Positions 1-7,390 are shown, numbered from the stretch's first letter. The stretch is DNA of 8,122 nt from an uncultured Eubacterium sp. (GCA_947653505.1 CANTHI010000153.1:1-8122), one strand, 5' to 3'. Notes: generated by a model not told the origin, from the letters alone. Translations and numbers: made by a program.

Positions 1-198
1 CGCCAGAGCGAAGTAGGTGTCGCGCCCGTCCGGTTCCACAGACTGGATGCAGAATACTTAGAACTTCTTGCATTCTGGAATAGCATGCCCCGTTTTATCG
101 GGCAAAGCCACAGGCAGACAGATCACCGCCTCCCATCTGGCGTCCGCATAGCCAGAATATAACATTTTTATGTAAATGGTTGCATTTGCTCTTAAGTT
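1..198 (-). repeat. Dispersed structured repeat, left copy (inverted relative to the right end)
   Basis: Read on the minus strand, this stretch matches the right end of the window in two blocks. Block A is positions 132-196 against 7844-7908, 61 of 65 identical. Block B is positions 1-80 against 8033-8113, about 88% identical with one indel. The middle (81-131) differs in sequence but still pairs. Stems on the minus strand are 142-147 with 114-119 (one G-U) extended by 135-138 with 120-123, a GC hairpin at 86-104, and 71-77 with 50-56 around a 14-nt loop. The copy begins about 20 nt after the stop of the YgjV-like gene and runs in the same direction. It is cut by the window edge. No open reading frame or transposase is in it. 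It could be a 3'-UTR RNA element, a REP/MITE-like repeat, or both; the family is not one I recognise. Confidence 0.88.
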
Positions 199-219
199 CG
201 TGCCCATGAAAGCCGCCCT

Positions 220-834
220 TTACAGTCTTTTTACATACACATCATTTTCCGCCACAAATCCCATTTTCTTCATATAAGACACATGCGCTTCCGATTTCTT
301 CTGTGCAAATGTAAGCGTCCGGATCCCTCTCTGCTGTAATCCCGGATATAAAAAGCTTCCAAGAGAACAGTCACGGTAAGCGGGGATGGAATAGTCAAGC
401 ATGATATCCAGGACACCTTCCCCACCCAGCCTTCCGAGCAGCACACCCGCCGGTGTTCCGTCGCAGCAGACAATATACGCCTGATCAGGCTGTACCGTAT
501 TGATTTTAAAATCTGGAAAATAAATCCGGATATCGTCTTTATAATGGTCTAAAAAATAAGTTAAAAGGGAATCGTCTGCTTTCGCGTCGATCAGATCGTA
601 CTGCTGCTCTGATTTTAATAATCTGTATAAATTATAAATGTTAATAACGATCAGGCAGAAATTCATAAGCGCCAGTGGAAATGATCTTATGATCAGCGCG
701 TACGTTCCTGAAATAATACTGCCTGCCATATTGATCACCCTTAATTTTACCACGGATGACATCAGCATGGATACAACAACCAGCGCGGAGCCAATATATC
801 CAAAGATCTCGATCATTGTGGAAACATTCATCAT
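220..834 (-). CDS. YgjV-like membrane protein fused to a GNAT-like acetyltransferase domain
   Basis: The 204-residue product has two parts. Residues about 8-72 are strongly hydrophobic and form two to three membrane segments (starting IEIFGYIGSALVVVSMLM) resembling the Imp/YgjV inner-membrane family, whose function is not established. Residues about 80-204 are soluble and look like a GNAT acyltransferase fold: a beta-rich core, PAYRDCSLGSFLY (151-163) in the place of the acetyl-CoA pyrophosphate loop, and HVSYMKKMGF (184-193), the typical late GNAT helix and strand. The loop is not a textbook R/QxxGxG/A, so activity is uncertain. Start: AAAGGA lies just upstream of tandem ATGs at 834 and 831, and the second has the better spacing. 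It is the last gene of the operon, 30 nt after deoC. A role in nucleoside use is suggested only by position. Substrate is unknown. Confidence 0.75.
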   Translation of the reverse strand: MMNVSTMIEIFGYIGSALVVVSMLMSSVVKLRVINMAGSIISGTYALIIRSFPLALMNFCLIVINIYNLYRLLKSEQQYDLIDAKADDSLLTYFLDHYKDDIRIYFPDFKINTVQPDQAYIVCCDGTPAGVLLGRLGGEGVLDIMLDYSIPAYRDCSLGSFLYPGLQQRGIRTLTFAQKKSEAHVSYMKKMGFVAENDVYVKRL

Positions 835-864
835 CTGTCCTTTGATCCTTTCTGTATGTGCAGT

Positions 865-1563
865 TTATTCACCCGCAGCGTCATCTGCGTTTTCCATAAG
901 TTTCACCAGTCTGCTTGTACCCAGTCTGTCTGCGCCAAGGCGGATAAACTGTTTCGCATCGTCAAAGGATGAGATCCCGCCTGCCGCCTTTACTTTTACC
1001 TGCTGGCCGCAATGACTTCTCATCAGTCCGACATCCGCAAAGGTTGCCCCGCCTGTGGAAAAGCCTGTGGATGTTTTGATATATTCCGCTCCGGCGTTTG
1101 TGACGATTTCGCACATTCTGATTTTCTCTTCTTCTGTTAAGAGGCAGGTTTCTATAATGACCTTTAAGATCTTTCCCTGGCAGGCTTCGTGGACCTGACG
1201 GATTTCATCTTCAATCTCCCCGTATCTTTGATCTTTCAGCGCTCCGATATGGATCACCATATCGATCTCGTCTGCGCCATTTGCGATGGCATCTTTTGTT
1301 TCAAATACTTTCACTGCCGTGGTACTATATCCATTCGGAAAACCAATAACGGTACAGATCGCCAGCTTACCATTCACATACTCTGCCGCTTCTTTTACAT
1401 AAGCTGCCGGAATGCAGGCGGATGCTGTCCCATATTTCATCGCGTCGTCCAGAATCTGACGGATTTCTTCCCAGGCCGCTGTGACCCCAAGCAGTGTATG
1501 GTCTACCATTCCTAATATTTTTTTCAGATCCATGTTTTCCTGATCCATGTTTTTCTGATCCAT
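865..1563 (-). CDS. deoC: Deoxyribose-phosphate aldolase
   Basis: A cytoplasmic class I aldolase that splits 2-deoxyribose-5-phosphate into glyceraldehyde-3-phosphate and acetaldehyde, the last step of deoxynucleoside catabolism. From the chosen start the product has 232 residues, close to the usual 220-225 of short bacterial DeoC. Visible motifs are CTVIGFPNG (70-78), [12 protein letters not shown] (99-110) with the conserved Asp101, the Schiff-base lysine K163 in [14 protein letters not shown], and the proton-relay lysine K192 in KVKAAGGI. The frame is open up to 1650, inside nupC, but that extension gives an unlikely N-terminus. The ATG at 1563 has AAAGGA with about 5 nt spacing; the ATG at 1569 directly abuts it. 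The N-terminus is odd: [10 protein letters not shown] and MDLKK are three near-identical in-frame 15-nt units, each starting with ATG. Fifth gene of the operon. Confidence 0.95.
   Translation of the reverse strand: MDQKNMDQENMDLKKILGMVDHTLLGVTAAWEEIRQILDDAMKYGTASACIPAAYVKEAAEYVNGKLAICTVIGFPNGYSTTAVKVFETKDAIANGADEIDMVIHIGALKDQRYGEIEDEIRQVHEACQGKILKVIIETCLLTEEEKIRMCEIVTNAGAEYIKTSTGFSTGGATFADVGLMRSHCGQQVKVKAAGGISSFDDAKQFIRLGADRLGTSRLVKLMENADDAAGE
1519..1563 (-). repeat. Three 15-bp tandem units at the deoC 5' end
   Basis: On the coding strand, ATGGATCAGAAAAAC, ATGGATCAGGAAAAC and ATGGATCTGAAAAAA follow each other without gaps at the start of deoC. Each unit brings an in-frame ATG, so the repeat extends the N-terminus by about ten residues relative to a typical DeoC start and offers alternative initiation codons. 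Only the first unit has a clear Shine-Dalgarno sequence. Confidence 0.85.
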
Positions 1564-1576
1564 GTTCATCCTTTCC

Positions 1577-1601
1577 GCTGTCAGCGTTGTCTGCTGACAG
1601 C
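1577..1601 (-). promoter_or_regulatory. Perfect 9-bp hairpin in the nupC-deoC spacer
   Basis: GCTGTCAGC and GCTGACAGC form a perfect 9-bp stem around a 7-nt loop on the minus strand. It lies between the nupC stop and the deoC start, immediately after an AGGAG and before the AAAGGA used by deoC. No U-tract follows, so it is not an intrinsic terminator. It may be a processing site, an mRNA-stability element, or a device that tunes deoC translation; which of these cannot be told from sequence. Confidence 0.75.
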
Positions 1602-1633
1602 TCCTTTTATTTTTCTGCAAAATAATAATACAA

Positions 1634-2836
1634 CTATAATAATGAAGCAATGCTTACCAGCAACGCGCTGTTAATGCTTACAAATACGCCGCCCAGCATG
1701 GCTTTGAAAATAAGACGGGAAATGGTTCCTCTTTTTTCCGGTGCGAGTACGCCAATGCCGCCGATGCACATGCCCATGCTGGAAATATTGGCAAAGCCGC
1801 AAAGGGAAATCGTGCATACAAGAGCAGTTCTGGCATCCAGTGAAGAAAGCCTTCCTGCCAGATCGCCAAATGCAATGAACTCATTCAGGATCAGCTTATT
1901 GCCTAATAAAGAGCCTTCCATAAAGACCGCGTCGCCTTCCAGTCCCATTAAAAAGCCAAACGGTGCGAATATATAAGAAAAGATCTGCGATAAACTGATG
2001 CCTGCGATTCCCAGAATCATATTGATCAGCGCAACCACACCGACAAAGCCAACGATCGACGCTCCGATCGATATTACCATCTGAATGCCGGTATTCGTGC
2101 CTTCGGAAAGTGCGTCGATCACATTGGTGTTGCTGCCTTTGTTGTCCATTTTAACGCCGGAGATAGATTTTACTTCTTCGGTCTGCGGACAGATGATCTT
2201 GGATACCATAATGCTTCCGATCGGAACGAGCGCGCTTGCGGTCAGCAGGGAACTCATAGGGATCCCTAATGCAGAATAACCACCGAGTATCGATGCCGAC
2301 ATGCTGCCCATACCGGAAACTAAAATTACAAAAATCTCACTGTCTGTTAAATCCTTGATATATTTTGCTACCAGAATCGGGCTGTCTGTATGACCCAGAA
2401 ACATATTTGCTACCGCTACAAAACTTTCCACTTCTGTCGTTCCCGTTAATTTTCCTACCGCCTTGCCGATCCATTTTACGACAAATCCGATCACGCCCAG
2501 ATAATATAACGCGCTGACCAGAGCGGATACAAAAATAATATTGCCCAGACTCTGAACGATAAACACATAGATTCCCGATGATCCGCCGGTAAACAGATCA
2601 CCAAATACAAACTCCAGTCCTTCATTTCCGCAGTTTATCACAGCTGTGATCCCATCTGACAGGATGGTAATCACTTTCTGTCCAAGCGGGATTTTTACAA
2701 TGATAAATGTTATGAGCAGCTCTGCTCCAAACGCGATCCCGATCTTTTTCCACGGAATAGCCTTCCGGTTGCTGGATAGCAGCCAGCAGATTGCTACGCT
2801 TAATGCAAGACCAAGTATGTTTAACACAATCTTCAA
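1634..2836 (-). CDS. nupC: Concentrative nucleoside transporter (CNT/NupC family)
   Basis: A 400-residue polytopic inner-membrane transporter that should import nucleosides by cation symport. The order fits CNT proteins: an N-terminal membrane pair (about 3-20 and 32-50), a gate region (about 95-215), and the C-terminal core. Diagnostic motifs are [12 protein letters not shown] (137-148), [15 protein letters not shown] (309-323) and CGFANISS (346-353). By alignment with Vibrio cholerae CNT, E319, N350 and S353 correspond to the ribose-contacting E332, N368 and S371. The base-contacting QTE of that protein is HTD here (149-151), so base preference may differ. Start is a TTG at 2836 preceded by GGAGGAGGAG at good spacing. 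It lies 41 nt after deoB. The symbol is by family; the exact substrate is not determined. Confidence 0.92.
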   Translation of the reverse strand: MKIVLNILGLALSVAICWLLSSNRKAIPWKKIGIAFGAELLITFIIVKIPLGQKVITILSDGITAVINCGNEGLEFVFGDLFTGGSSGIYVFIVQSLGNIIFVSALVSALYYLGVIGFVVKWIGKAVGKLTGTTEVESFVAVANMFLGHTDSPILVAKYIKDLTDSEIFVILVSGMGSMSASILGGYSALGIPMSSLLTASALVPIGSIMVSKIICPQTEEVKSISGVKMDNKGSNTNVIDALSEGTNTGIQMVISIGASIVGFVGVVALINMILGIAGISLSQIFSYIFAPFGFLMGLEGDAVFMEGSLLGNKLILNEFIAFGDLAGRLSSLDARTALVCTISLCGFANISSMGMCIGGIGVLAPEKRGTISRLIFKAMLGGVFVSINSALLVSIASLL

Positions 2837-2877
2837 TTGAAATTCTCCTCCTCCCCATCCGTCCGCTGAACATACCG

Positions 2878-4068
2878 CTAATTTAACTGATCCAGAACAG
2901 AACTTCCAATCGTCCCTTTTGGCATTTCAACTCCAAAATTATCCGCGATCGTAGCCCCGGTCACCGCAAATGTCTGTGCATCCTCCAGCTTTCCGCATCC
3001 GGTCATCGACGGGGAGTATGCGAGAAACGGCACTTTTTCCCTTGTATGGTCTGTTCCTGTATGGGTCGGGTCATTTCCGTGATCTGCGGTAATCAGAAGC
3101 AGATCGTCATCCCGAAGCAGATCCAGCAGTTCTCCCAGCTTCACGTCAAATTGTTCCAGCTCTTTCGCGTACCCTTCCACATTTCTGCGATGTCCCCATA
3201 ATGCATCAAAGTCCACAAGGTTTACATAACAAAGCCCTTCAAACTCTCTCTTTGCGATGTCAATCGTCTGTTCCATACCATGCACAGAGCTTTTGGACTT
3301 ATTGGATTCGGTCAGTCCTTCGCCGTCAAAAATATCATAGATCTTTCCTACAGAGATTACATCAAGCCCCGCATCCTTTAACGCATTCAATGCTGTCCTG
3401 CCATACGGCTTTAACGCATAGTCATGCCGGTTGCTGGTCCGCTTAAATTCGCCTTTTTTCCTGCCTGTATACGGCCTTGCAATCACACGCCCTACCTTCC
3501 ATTCGTCTTTCATCGTTAGCTCGCGGGCAATCTCACAGCACCGGTACAATTCTTCCAGACCAAAGGTTTCTTCATTTCCACAGATCTGAAGGACCGAATC
3601 CGCAGATGTATATACGATCATATGGCCTGTCGCAATCTCTTCTTCGGCCAGTTCATCCAGAATCTCAGTTCCGCTGGCACTTTTATTGCCGATAATAACC
3701 CGTCCGGTCCGTCTGGATAATTCATCCAGCAGCTCCTTTGGAAATCCGGTGTCCGTAAACGTCTGAAACGGCCTGGTAATATGAAGTCCCATCATCTCCC
3801 AGTGACCGGTCATGGTATCTTTTCCCATGCTTGCTTCATACAGGCTGCAATAATAACCAAGCGGTTTTTCCACAGCTGCCGCCTGCTTTAATGGATGAAG
3901 GTTTGCCATGCCAATTTTTACCAGATTTGGAATACAAAGCTGTTCCATATGTTGTGAAATATGTCCCAGCGTATCTGTTCCGGCATCTCCGTAATCCGCC
4001 GCGTCCGGTAACGCGCCGATTCCCAGAGAATCTATTACAATTGTAAATATCCGTTTATATGTTCCCAT
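2878..4068 (-). CDS. deoB: Phosphopentomutase
   Basis: Converts (deoxy)ribose-1-phosphate to the 5-phosphate, linking PNP to DeoC and to the pentose phosphate pathway. It is a cytoplasmic, manganese-dependent member of the alkaline phosphatase superfamily. The 396-residue length is normal. Metal and catalytic residues known from Bacillus cereus DeoB are all in place: D13 in [22 protein letters not shown]85 (the phosphorylated threonine) in [15 protein letters not shown]288 and H293 in [11 protein letters not shown]329-H330 in ITADHGND, and H341 in TDHTREK. The ATG at 4068 follows AAGGGGA with about 5 nt spacing and comes 15 nt after the stop of the regulator gene, so the two are probably translated from one mRNA. 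Confidence 0.97.
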   Translation of the reverse strand: MGTYKRIFTIVIDSLGIGALPDAADYGDAGTDTLGHISQHMEQLCIPNLVKIGMANLHPLKQAAAVEKPLGYYCSLYEASMGKDTMTGHWEMMGLHITRPFQTFTDTGFPKELLDELSRRTGRVIIGNKSASGTEILDELAEEEIATGHMIVYTSADSVLQICGNEETFGLEELYRCCEIARELTMKDEWKVGRVIARPYTGRKKGEFKRTSNRHDYALKPYGRTALNALKDAGLDVISVGKIYDIFDGEGLTESNKSKSSVHGMEQTIDIAKREFEGLCYVNLVDFDALWGHRRNVEGYAKELEQFDVKLGELLDLLRDDDLLLITADHGNDPTHTGTDHTREKVPFLAYSPSMTGCGKLEDAQTFAVTGATIADNFGVEMPKGTIGSSVLDQLN

Positions 4069-4083
4069 AAAATCCCCTTCTGC

Positions 4084-4788
4084 CTACAGCCCGGACAGTC
4101 CTAAATACTGTTCATAAGAAATCGTTATTTTTCCATTTTCATTTGATAAAAGCTCTTCTTTTTCCAACGCGGCAATACTCCTTTGCACACTGCGGATATT
4201 AAATCCGACTTTATCAGACAGACCCGCCTGTGTCAGCCCGACCCTGACCTTTCCGGAAGGATCTTTTTTACTCTTTTCATAATACTTTACCAGAAAGCTG
4301 GCCAGCCGTTCCCTGCAGTTCATAAGCAGAAATTCCCAGTCGATCTGTCTTTCAAAAGCCAGCGTCGTGATCATATGGTTTAGTCTGAGAAACAACGCGT
4401 TTTCGTCATGCCGGATCCAGTTCAGATAGCTTTGGGATGAAATCTTTAACAGCCTGCATTCTTCGGCAGCTTTGATCGTCAGGCCATACTCCGTACTTTC
4501 GCCAAAGATTTCAAAGTCCCCGATGACATACATTTTTGTAAAATCCATAAAAGAATAGACACGTCCCATTTTCTGATAATTAATCCCGATCACCTGTCCC
4601 TGCAGAATAAAAAATACTGATTCATTTGGCTCGCCTGCCAGAACGATAAAGTCATTTTTCTTTGCGGACAGATATATCATTTCTTTTGCCGCTTCTTCTG
4701 GCATACACCGGAACAATGCGAGCAGATACTCCCGCCTGCTGCCTCCTGTCCGGGATACAAATTCCATCAATTGTTTTTTTGATTCCAT
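4084..4788 (-). CDS. Crp/Fnr-family transcriptional regulator
   Basis: A 234-residue DNA-binding regulator. Residues about 25-125 form a cyclic-nucleotide-binding-type beta-roll (FIVLAGEPNESVFFILQGQV, 48-67, is the typical first half). Residues about 127-160 are the long dimerisation helix. Residues 185-212 are the winged helix-turn-helix (LTQAGLSDKVGFNIRSVQRS, then a recognition-helix continuation). The RSA phosphate-binding cassette of cAMP-binding Crp is absent (GDFEIFGESTEYG, 90-102, stands in its place), and there is no N-terminal cysteine cluster as in Fnr, so the signal is unknown and is probably not cAMP or oxygen through an Fe-S cluster. ATG at 4788 follows AGGGGAA. It is the second gene of the operon, 43 nt after the PNP gene, so it likely controls this operon, replacing the DeoR repressor found in other bacteria. 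Confidence 0.9.
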   Translation of the reverse strand: MESKKQLMEFVSRTGGSRREYLLALFRCMPEEAAKEMIYLSAKKNDFIVLAGEPNESVFFILQGQVIGINYQKMGRVYSFMDFTKMYVIGDFEIFGESTEYGLTIKAAEECRLLKISSQSYLNWIRHDENALFLRLNHMITTLAFERQIDWEFLLMNCRERLASFLVKYYEKSKKDPSGKVRVGLTQAGLSDKVGFNIRSVQRSIAALEKEELLSNENGKITISYEQYLGLSGL

Positions 4789-4831
4789 ACTGATTCCCCT
4801 GCACGGTATTTTCGATATGCCGGACCGGCTG

Positions 4832-5644
4832 CTACATATTCACGACAATCTTTGCAACCAGTTTTTTGAATGCCTCTGCCACCCTGTCAGCCGTCTCCTG
4901 CACTTCTTTATGGTCAAGCTGTACGTCAGAAATCCCTGCGGCCATGTTCGTAATACAGGAAATGCCGCACACTTCCATTCCCATATGGCGTGCCGCCATC
5001 GCTTCACATGCTGTACTCATGCCCACAGCGTCCGCACCCCATCTCTGTGCCAGCCGGATTTCTGCCGGCGTCTCATAAGCAGGACCTGTAAACTGCACAT
5101 AAACCCCTTCCTGTATCGGAATGCCGCATTCCTGCGCACAGTTTTGAATAACATCCCGCAGACGTCTGCTGTAAACCTCACTCATATCCGGAAATCTTGT
5201 TCCAAGCTCTTCCACATTTGGCCCGATCAGCGGACTTGGAACCGCGGTCGTGATATGATCTGTAATCATCATCAGATCCCCCGGATGAAACTGCGGATTG
5301 CATCCGCCCGCGGCATTTGTTAAAAGTATTTTTTTCGCGCCCATCATTCCCATCAGTCTGGCCGGAAGCACCACGTCTGACATCGGATAGCCTTCATAAT
5401 AATGTACACGCCCCTGCATAATGACGACCGGAGTGTCTTCCACATATCCAAATACAAAGCGTCCTTTATGTCCCTTTACTGTGGATACCGGAAATCCTGC
5501 AATCTCCGTATATGCAATGGTATCCGCTATCCGGATCTCATCCGCAAAATCCCCGAGTCCGGACCCTAAGATCAGCGCTGCTTCCGGCTTGAAATCTACT
5601 TTTTTCCTGACACTTTCCAGACATCCCATCAATTTGTTATACAT
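4832..5644 (-). CDS. punA: Purine nucleoside phosphorylase (trimeric type)
   Basis: Phosphorolyses purine (deoxy)nucleosides to free base and (deoxy)ribose-1-phosphate, in the cytoplasm. From the chosen start the product has 270 residues, the usual length for low-molecular-mass PNPs. Motifs are ILGSGLGDFA (25-34, phosphate site), GHKGRF (58-63), QGRVHYYEGY (77-86), TNAAGG (109-114), GPAYETPAEIR (187-197), GMSTACE (208-214) and CITNMAAG (230-237). The purine-contacting asparagine (N233, equivalent to N243 of mammalian PNP) and E191 are present, which predicts preference for 6-oxopurines such as inosine and guanosine. The frame is open to 5683, but the upstream ATG has no ribosome binding site; the ATG at 5644 has AAAGGG about 9 nt away. 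First gene of the operon. The gene is also called pnp or deoD in some genomes. Confidence 0.95.
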   Translation of the reverse strand: MYNKLMGCLESVRKKVDFKPEAALILGSGLGDFADEIRIADTIAYTEIAGFPVSTVKGHKGRFVFGYVEDTPVVIMQGRVHYYEGYPMSDVVLPARLMGMMGAKKILLTNAAGGCNPQFHPGDLMMITDHITTAVPSPLIGPNVEELGTRFPDMSEVYSRRLRDVIQNCAQECGIPIQEGVYVQFTGPAYETPAEIRLAQRWGADAVGMSTACEAMAARHMGMEVCGISCITNMAAGISDVQLDHKEVQETADRVAEAFKKLVAKIVVNM

Positions 5645-5661
5645 TTTCCCCATCCCTTTCT

Positions 5662-5695
5662 CTGCATACTGTTTGTCACGCATGACTATCTGCAG
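5662..5695 (-). promoter_or_regulatory. Possible leader hairpin upstream of the PNP gene
   Basis: In the predicted 5' leader, an outer 5-bp pairing (5691-5695 with 5662-5666) encloses a GTCA/TGAC hairpin with a four-base loop (5675-5686). It ends about 17 nt before the PNP start, close to the ribosome binding site. The stem is short and internally interrupted, so it may be chance. No known riboswitch fold is apparent. Confidence 0.3.
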
Positions 5696-5744
5696 CCATT
5701 GTTTTGTGATTTCTGACTAATTTAAAACCATTTCGTAAGCATAT

Positions 5745-5782
5745 ATTATAATTTTTTTCATATTTGCAATACGACACCTGTC
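5745..5782 (-). promoter_or_regulatory. Predicted promoter and activator site of the nucleoside operon
   Basis: A perfect TATAAT (5750 down to 5745) lies about 100 nt before the PNP start, giving a predicted transcription start near 5738. The position for a -35 at 17-bp spacing reads CGTATT, a poor match. Just upstream is the palindrome GACAGGTGTC (5782-5773), centred about 40 bp before the predicted start. A good -10, a poor -35 and a palindrome at about -40 is the layout of class II activation by Crp/Fnr proteins. That the regulator at 4084-4788 binds here is inference. Confidence 0.5.
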
Positions 5783-5786
5783 ACGT

Positions 5787-5822
5787 TTGTGCGTTCTTTA
5801 TAAATTTTGCTCTTTTGCACAA
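5787..5822. promoter_or_regulatory. TTGTGC/GCACAA inverted repeat in the divergent region
   Basis: TTGTGC at 5787-5792 and GCACAA at 5817-5822 are exact reverse complements separated by 24 bp of AT-rich DNA. A further imperfect dyad (TTGT...ACAA type, 5839-5855) lies nearby. The half-sites resemble the TTGTG/TGTGA half-sites of Crp-type operators, but the spacing is too wide for one dimer. They could be two half-sites or chance in an AT-rich region. Confidence 0.3.
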
Positions 5823-5871
5823 TTTTATTCCCATTTTTTGTCAACTTTTCACAATTCAAAATCCCACACAC

Positions 5872-5900
5872 TTGACAAATAATGACCGCGGGCATAGACT
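5872..5900 (+). promoter_or_regulatory. Predicted sigma-70-type promoter of the capA-like gene
   Basis: A perfect -35 TTGACA (5872-5877) is followed by exactly 17 bp and a -10 TAGACT (5895-5900, four of six). It points towards the capA-like gene, leaving a leader of just under 100 nt before its TTG start. The promoter is about 120 bp from the divergent TATAAT of the nucleoside operon, so one regulator could act on both. Confidence 0.65.
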
Positions 5901-6004
5901 AAAATCAGAGCCGGACCGCAAAGAAGCCCCCCTGCATACAGAATACACCTTTATCACAGAATGGAACGTCCTGCCCTGGCATTTTTTTAGAAAGGTTCAC
6001 AACA

Positions 6005-7390
6005 TTGAAAAAACAAAAAAAATACAGAAAATCCAGAAAAAGCATAAGAATCCGTAAAGCTTTTTTACAAAGCACGGTTATCGTCTGCAGTCTGCTTCTT
6101 TTCATACTGGCAGGGCTGCTGATCCAGATCCTGTGGACAGAAAACCAGAGCACATCTGCGGACATAGAACGAACCGGCAAATCCGTTTCCAGTCAGACAA
6201 AACCTGTTTCAAAAAAATCCGGCGGGACTGGCTCCAGATCACACCGTTCCGGTTCGTCCGTTTCCGGCCAGACAGATTCCGATCCGTCCGTTTCCGGCCA
6301 GACAGGTTCCAATTCATCCGTTTCCGGCCAGACTGACCCCGGTTCATCTGGTTCTGACCATACAAACTCCGGTTCATCCGGTTCTGGTCAGATTCACTCC
6401 GGTCAGACTGACTCCGGCCAGGATGACTCAGAACCTGACACAGATACTACGCTTCTGTTTGCAGGAGATGTTTATTTCAGCGACTATGTACTGGAAAACT
6501 ACAGACAGTCCGGTATTCAGGGAGTGCTGTCAAAAAATCTGCTGCAGGAAATGAAACAGGCAGATATAACGATGGTCAACAATGAATTTCCATACAGCAC
6601 ACGTGGTTCAATGGCGCCGGACAAGCAGTTTACCTTCCGGATCGATCCGGAGTATGTATCAATCCTGTCAGAATGCGGCGTAGATCTGGTCACACTGGCA
6701 AACAACCATGTACTGGACTATGGAAAAGAAGCACTCACCGATACCTTCCAGACACTGGATGACGCAGGCATCGCTTACGCCGGCGCCGGGCAGTCCCTCA
6801 AACGCGCTGCAAAGCCGATCCGGAAAAAAGCAAACGGCCATACGTTCGGATTTCTGGCGGCCTCGCGTGTATTTCCGGACGTTTCCTGGAATGTGGAAAA
6901 CGCACAGCCAGGGGTGCTTTCCGCCTACGACCCGGCCCGTCTTCTGGCTGCTGTACAGAATGCACGCAGCAAGTGCGATGTTTTATGCGTCTATGTCCAC
7001 TGGGGGATCGAACGGAATACCACACCGGAACCATATCAGGTCTCAATGGCCCACGCACTGATCGACGCCGGAGCAGACGCCGTCATCGGCGCGCATCCGC
7101 ATGTGCTCCAGGGTGTAGAGCTATATAAAGGAAAACCCGTTTTTTACAGTCTGGGCAATTTTATTTTTTACCAGAATACAGACCGGACTGCCGTTGCAAA
7201 GCTGACACTGCATCCGGACGGAAAAACAGTCTGGCAGCTGCTGCCGGCAAAAGCTTCCCTTGCCTGCACCTCGCTGGTGACAGACGCAGATTCCTGCAGA
7301 GAATTTTATGAATATATGTCGGGGTTGTCTGAAAATGTAACCTTTACGGCAGACGGGCGCATCCGGACGGAAGGCACTGTAAGCAAATAA
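6005..7390 (+). CDS. CapA-family protein, membrane-anchored (poly-gamma-glutamate capsule-type metallophosphatase fold)
   Basis: The 461-residue product has a basic N-terminus (1-18), one membrane segment (about 22-43) acting as signal anchor, a Ser/Gly/Thr/Gln-rich linker (about 50-145), and a PGA_cap domain (about 149-390). The domain carries the family motifs FAGDVYFSD (152-160), VNNEFPYSTRG (191-201), LANNHVLDYG (231-240), YVHWGIE (330-336), GAHPHVLQG (362-370) and YSLGNFIF (381-388). Their D, N, H and E residues form the dinuclear metal site of calcineurin-like phosphatases. The catalytic domain should lie outside the membrane. CapA is needed for poly-gamma-glutamate capsule in Bacillus, but no capB/capC neighbour is here, and most clostridial CapA-like proteins have no proven substrate. 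Start is TTG, with AGAAAGG 9 nt upstream and no in-frame ATG nearby. Divergent from the nucleoside operon. Confidence 0.9.
   Translation: MKKQKKYRKSRKSIRIRKAFLQSTVIVCSLLLFILAGLLIQILWTENQSTSADIERTGKSVSSQTKPVSKKSGGTGSRSHRSGSSVSGQTDSDPSVSGQTGSNSSVSGQTDPGSSGSDHTNSGSSGSGQIHSGQTDSGQDDSEPDTDTTLLFAGDVYFSDYVLENYRQSGIQGVLSKNLLQEMKQADITMVNNEFPYSTRGSMAPDKQFTFRIDPEYVSILSECGVDLVTLANNHVLDYGKEALTDTFQTLDDAGIAYAGAGQSLKRAAKPIRKKANGHTFGFLAASRVFPDVSWNVENAQPGVLSAYDPARLLAAVQNARSKCDVLCVYVHWGIERNTTPEPYQVSMAHALIDAGADAVIGAHPHVLQGVELYKGKPVFYSLGNFIFYQNTDRTAVAKLTLHPDGKTVWQLLPAKASLACTSLVTDADSCREFYEYMSGLSENVTFTADGRIRTEGTVSK
6251..6400 (+). repeat. 30-bp tandem repeat coding the CapA-like linker
   Basis: Five consecutive 30-bp units start at 6251, 6281, 6311, 6341 and 6371. 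They encode ten-residue repeats of the type GSSVSGQTDS (residues 83-132). The first three share the core TCCGTTTCCGGCCAGAC; the last two are diverged (SGSDHT, SGSGQI), and a shortened tail follows to about 6430. This is a low-complexity spacer likely to vary in copy number between strains. Confidence 0.92.

Noticed and set aside
638..1015. Plus-strand open frame across the YgjV-like and deoC genes
   Set aside because: It is antisense to two well-supported genes, with no ribosome binding site or recognisable domain. The same holds for the other antisense frames inside nupC, deoB, PNP and capA.
1577..1601. Intrinsic terminator between nupC and deoC
   Set aside because: The stem is followed by GGAAAGGATG, not a U-run, and deoC clearly continues the operon.
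1564..1650. Upstream extension of deoC to an ATG at 1650
   Set aside because: It overlaps the end of nupC, translates the hairpin spacer into an atypical N-terminus, and has no ribosome binding site; 1563 (or 1569) fits the family length.
5645..5683. PNP start at the ATG at 5683
   Set aside because: No Shine-Dalgarno sequence precedes it, whereas AAAGGG sits at good distance from the ATG at 5644, which gives the normal family length.
5645..5738. Purine riboswitch in the PNP leader
   Set aside because: No three-way junction or conserved purine-aptamer core is visible in the short leader; only a weak hairpin is seen.
5816..5844. Second minus-strand promoter at TTGACA (5844-5839)
   Set aside because: At 17-bp spacing the -10 reads TGTGCA, and the nearby TAAAAT is only 11 bp away, so there is no usable pair.
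5764..6057. Plus-strand open frame covering the divergent promoter region
   Set aside because: It spans both predicted promoters and the capA ribosome binding site, and the translation is low in recognisable features.
6251..6400. CRISPR array
   Set aside because: The 30-bp units are contiguous, have no spacers, and are in frame within a clear coding region.
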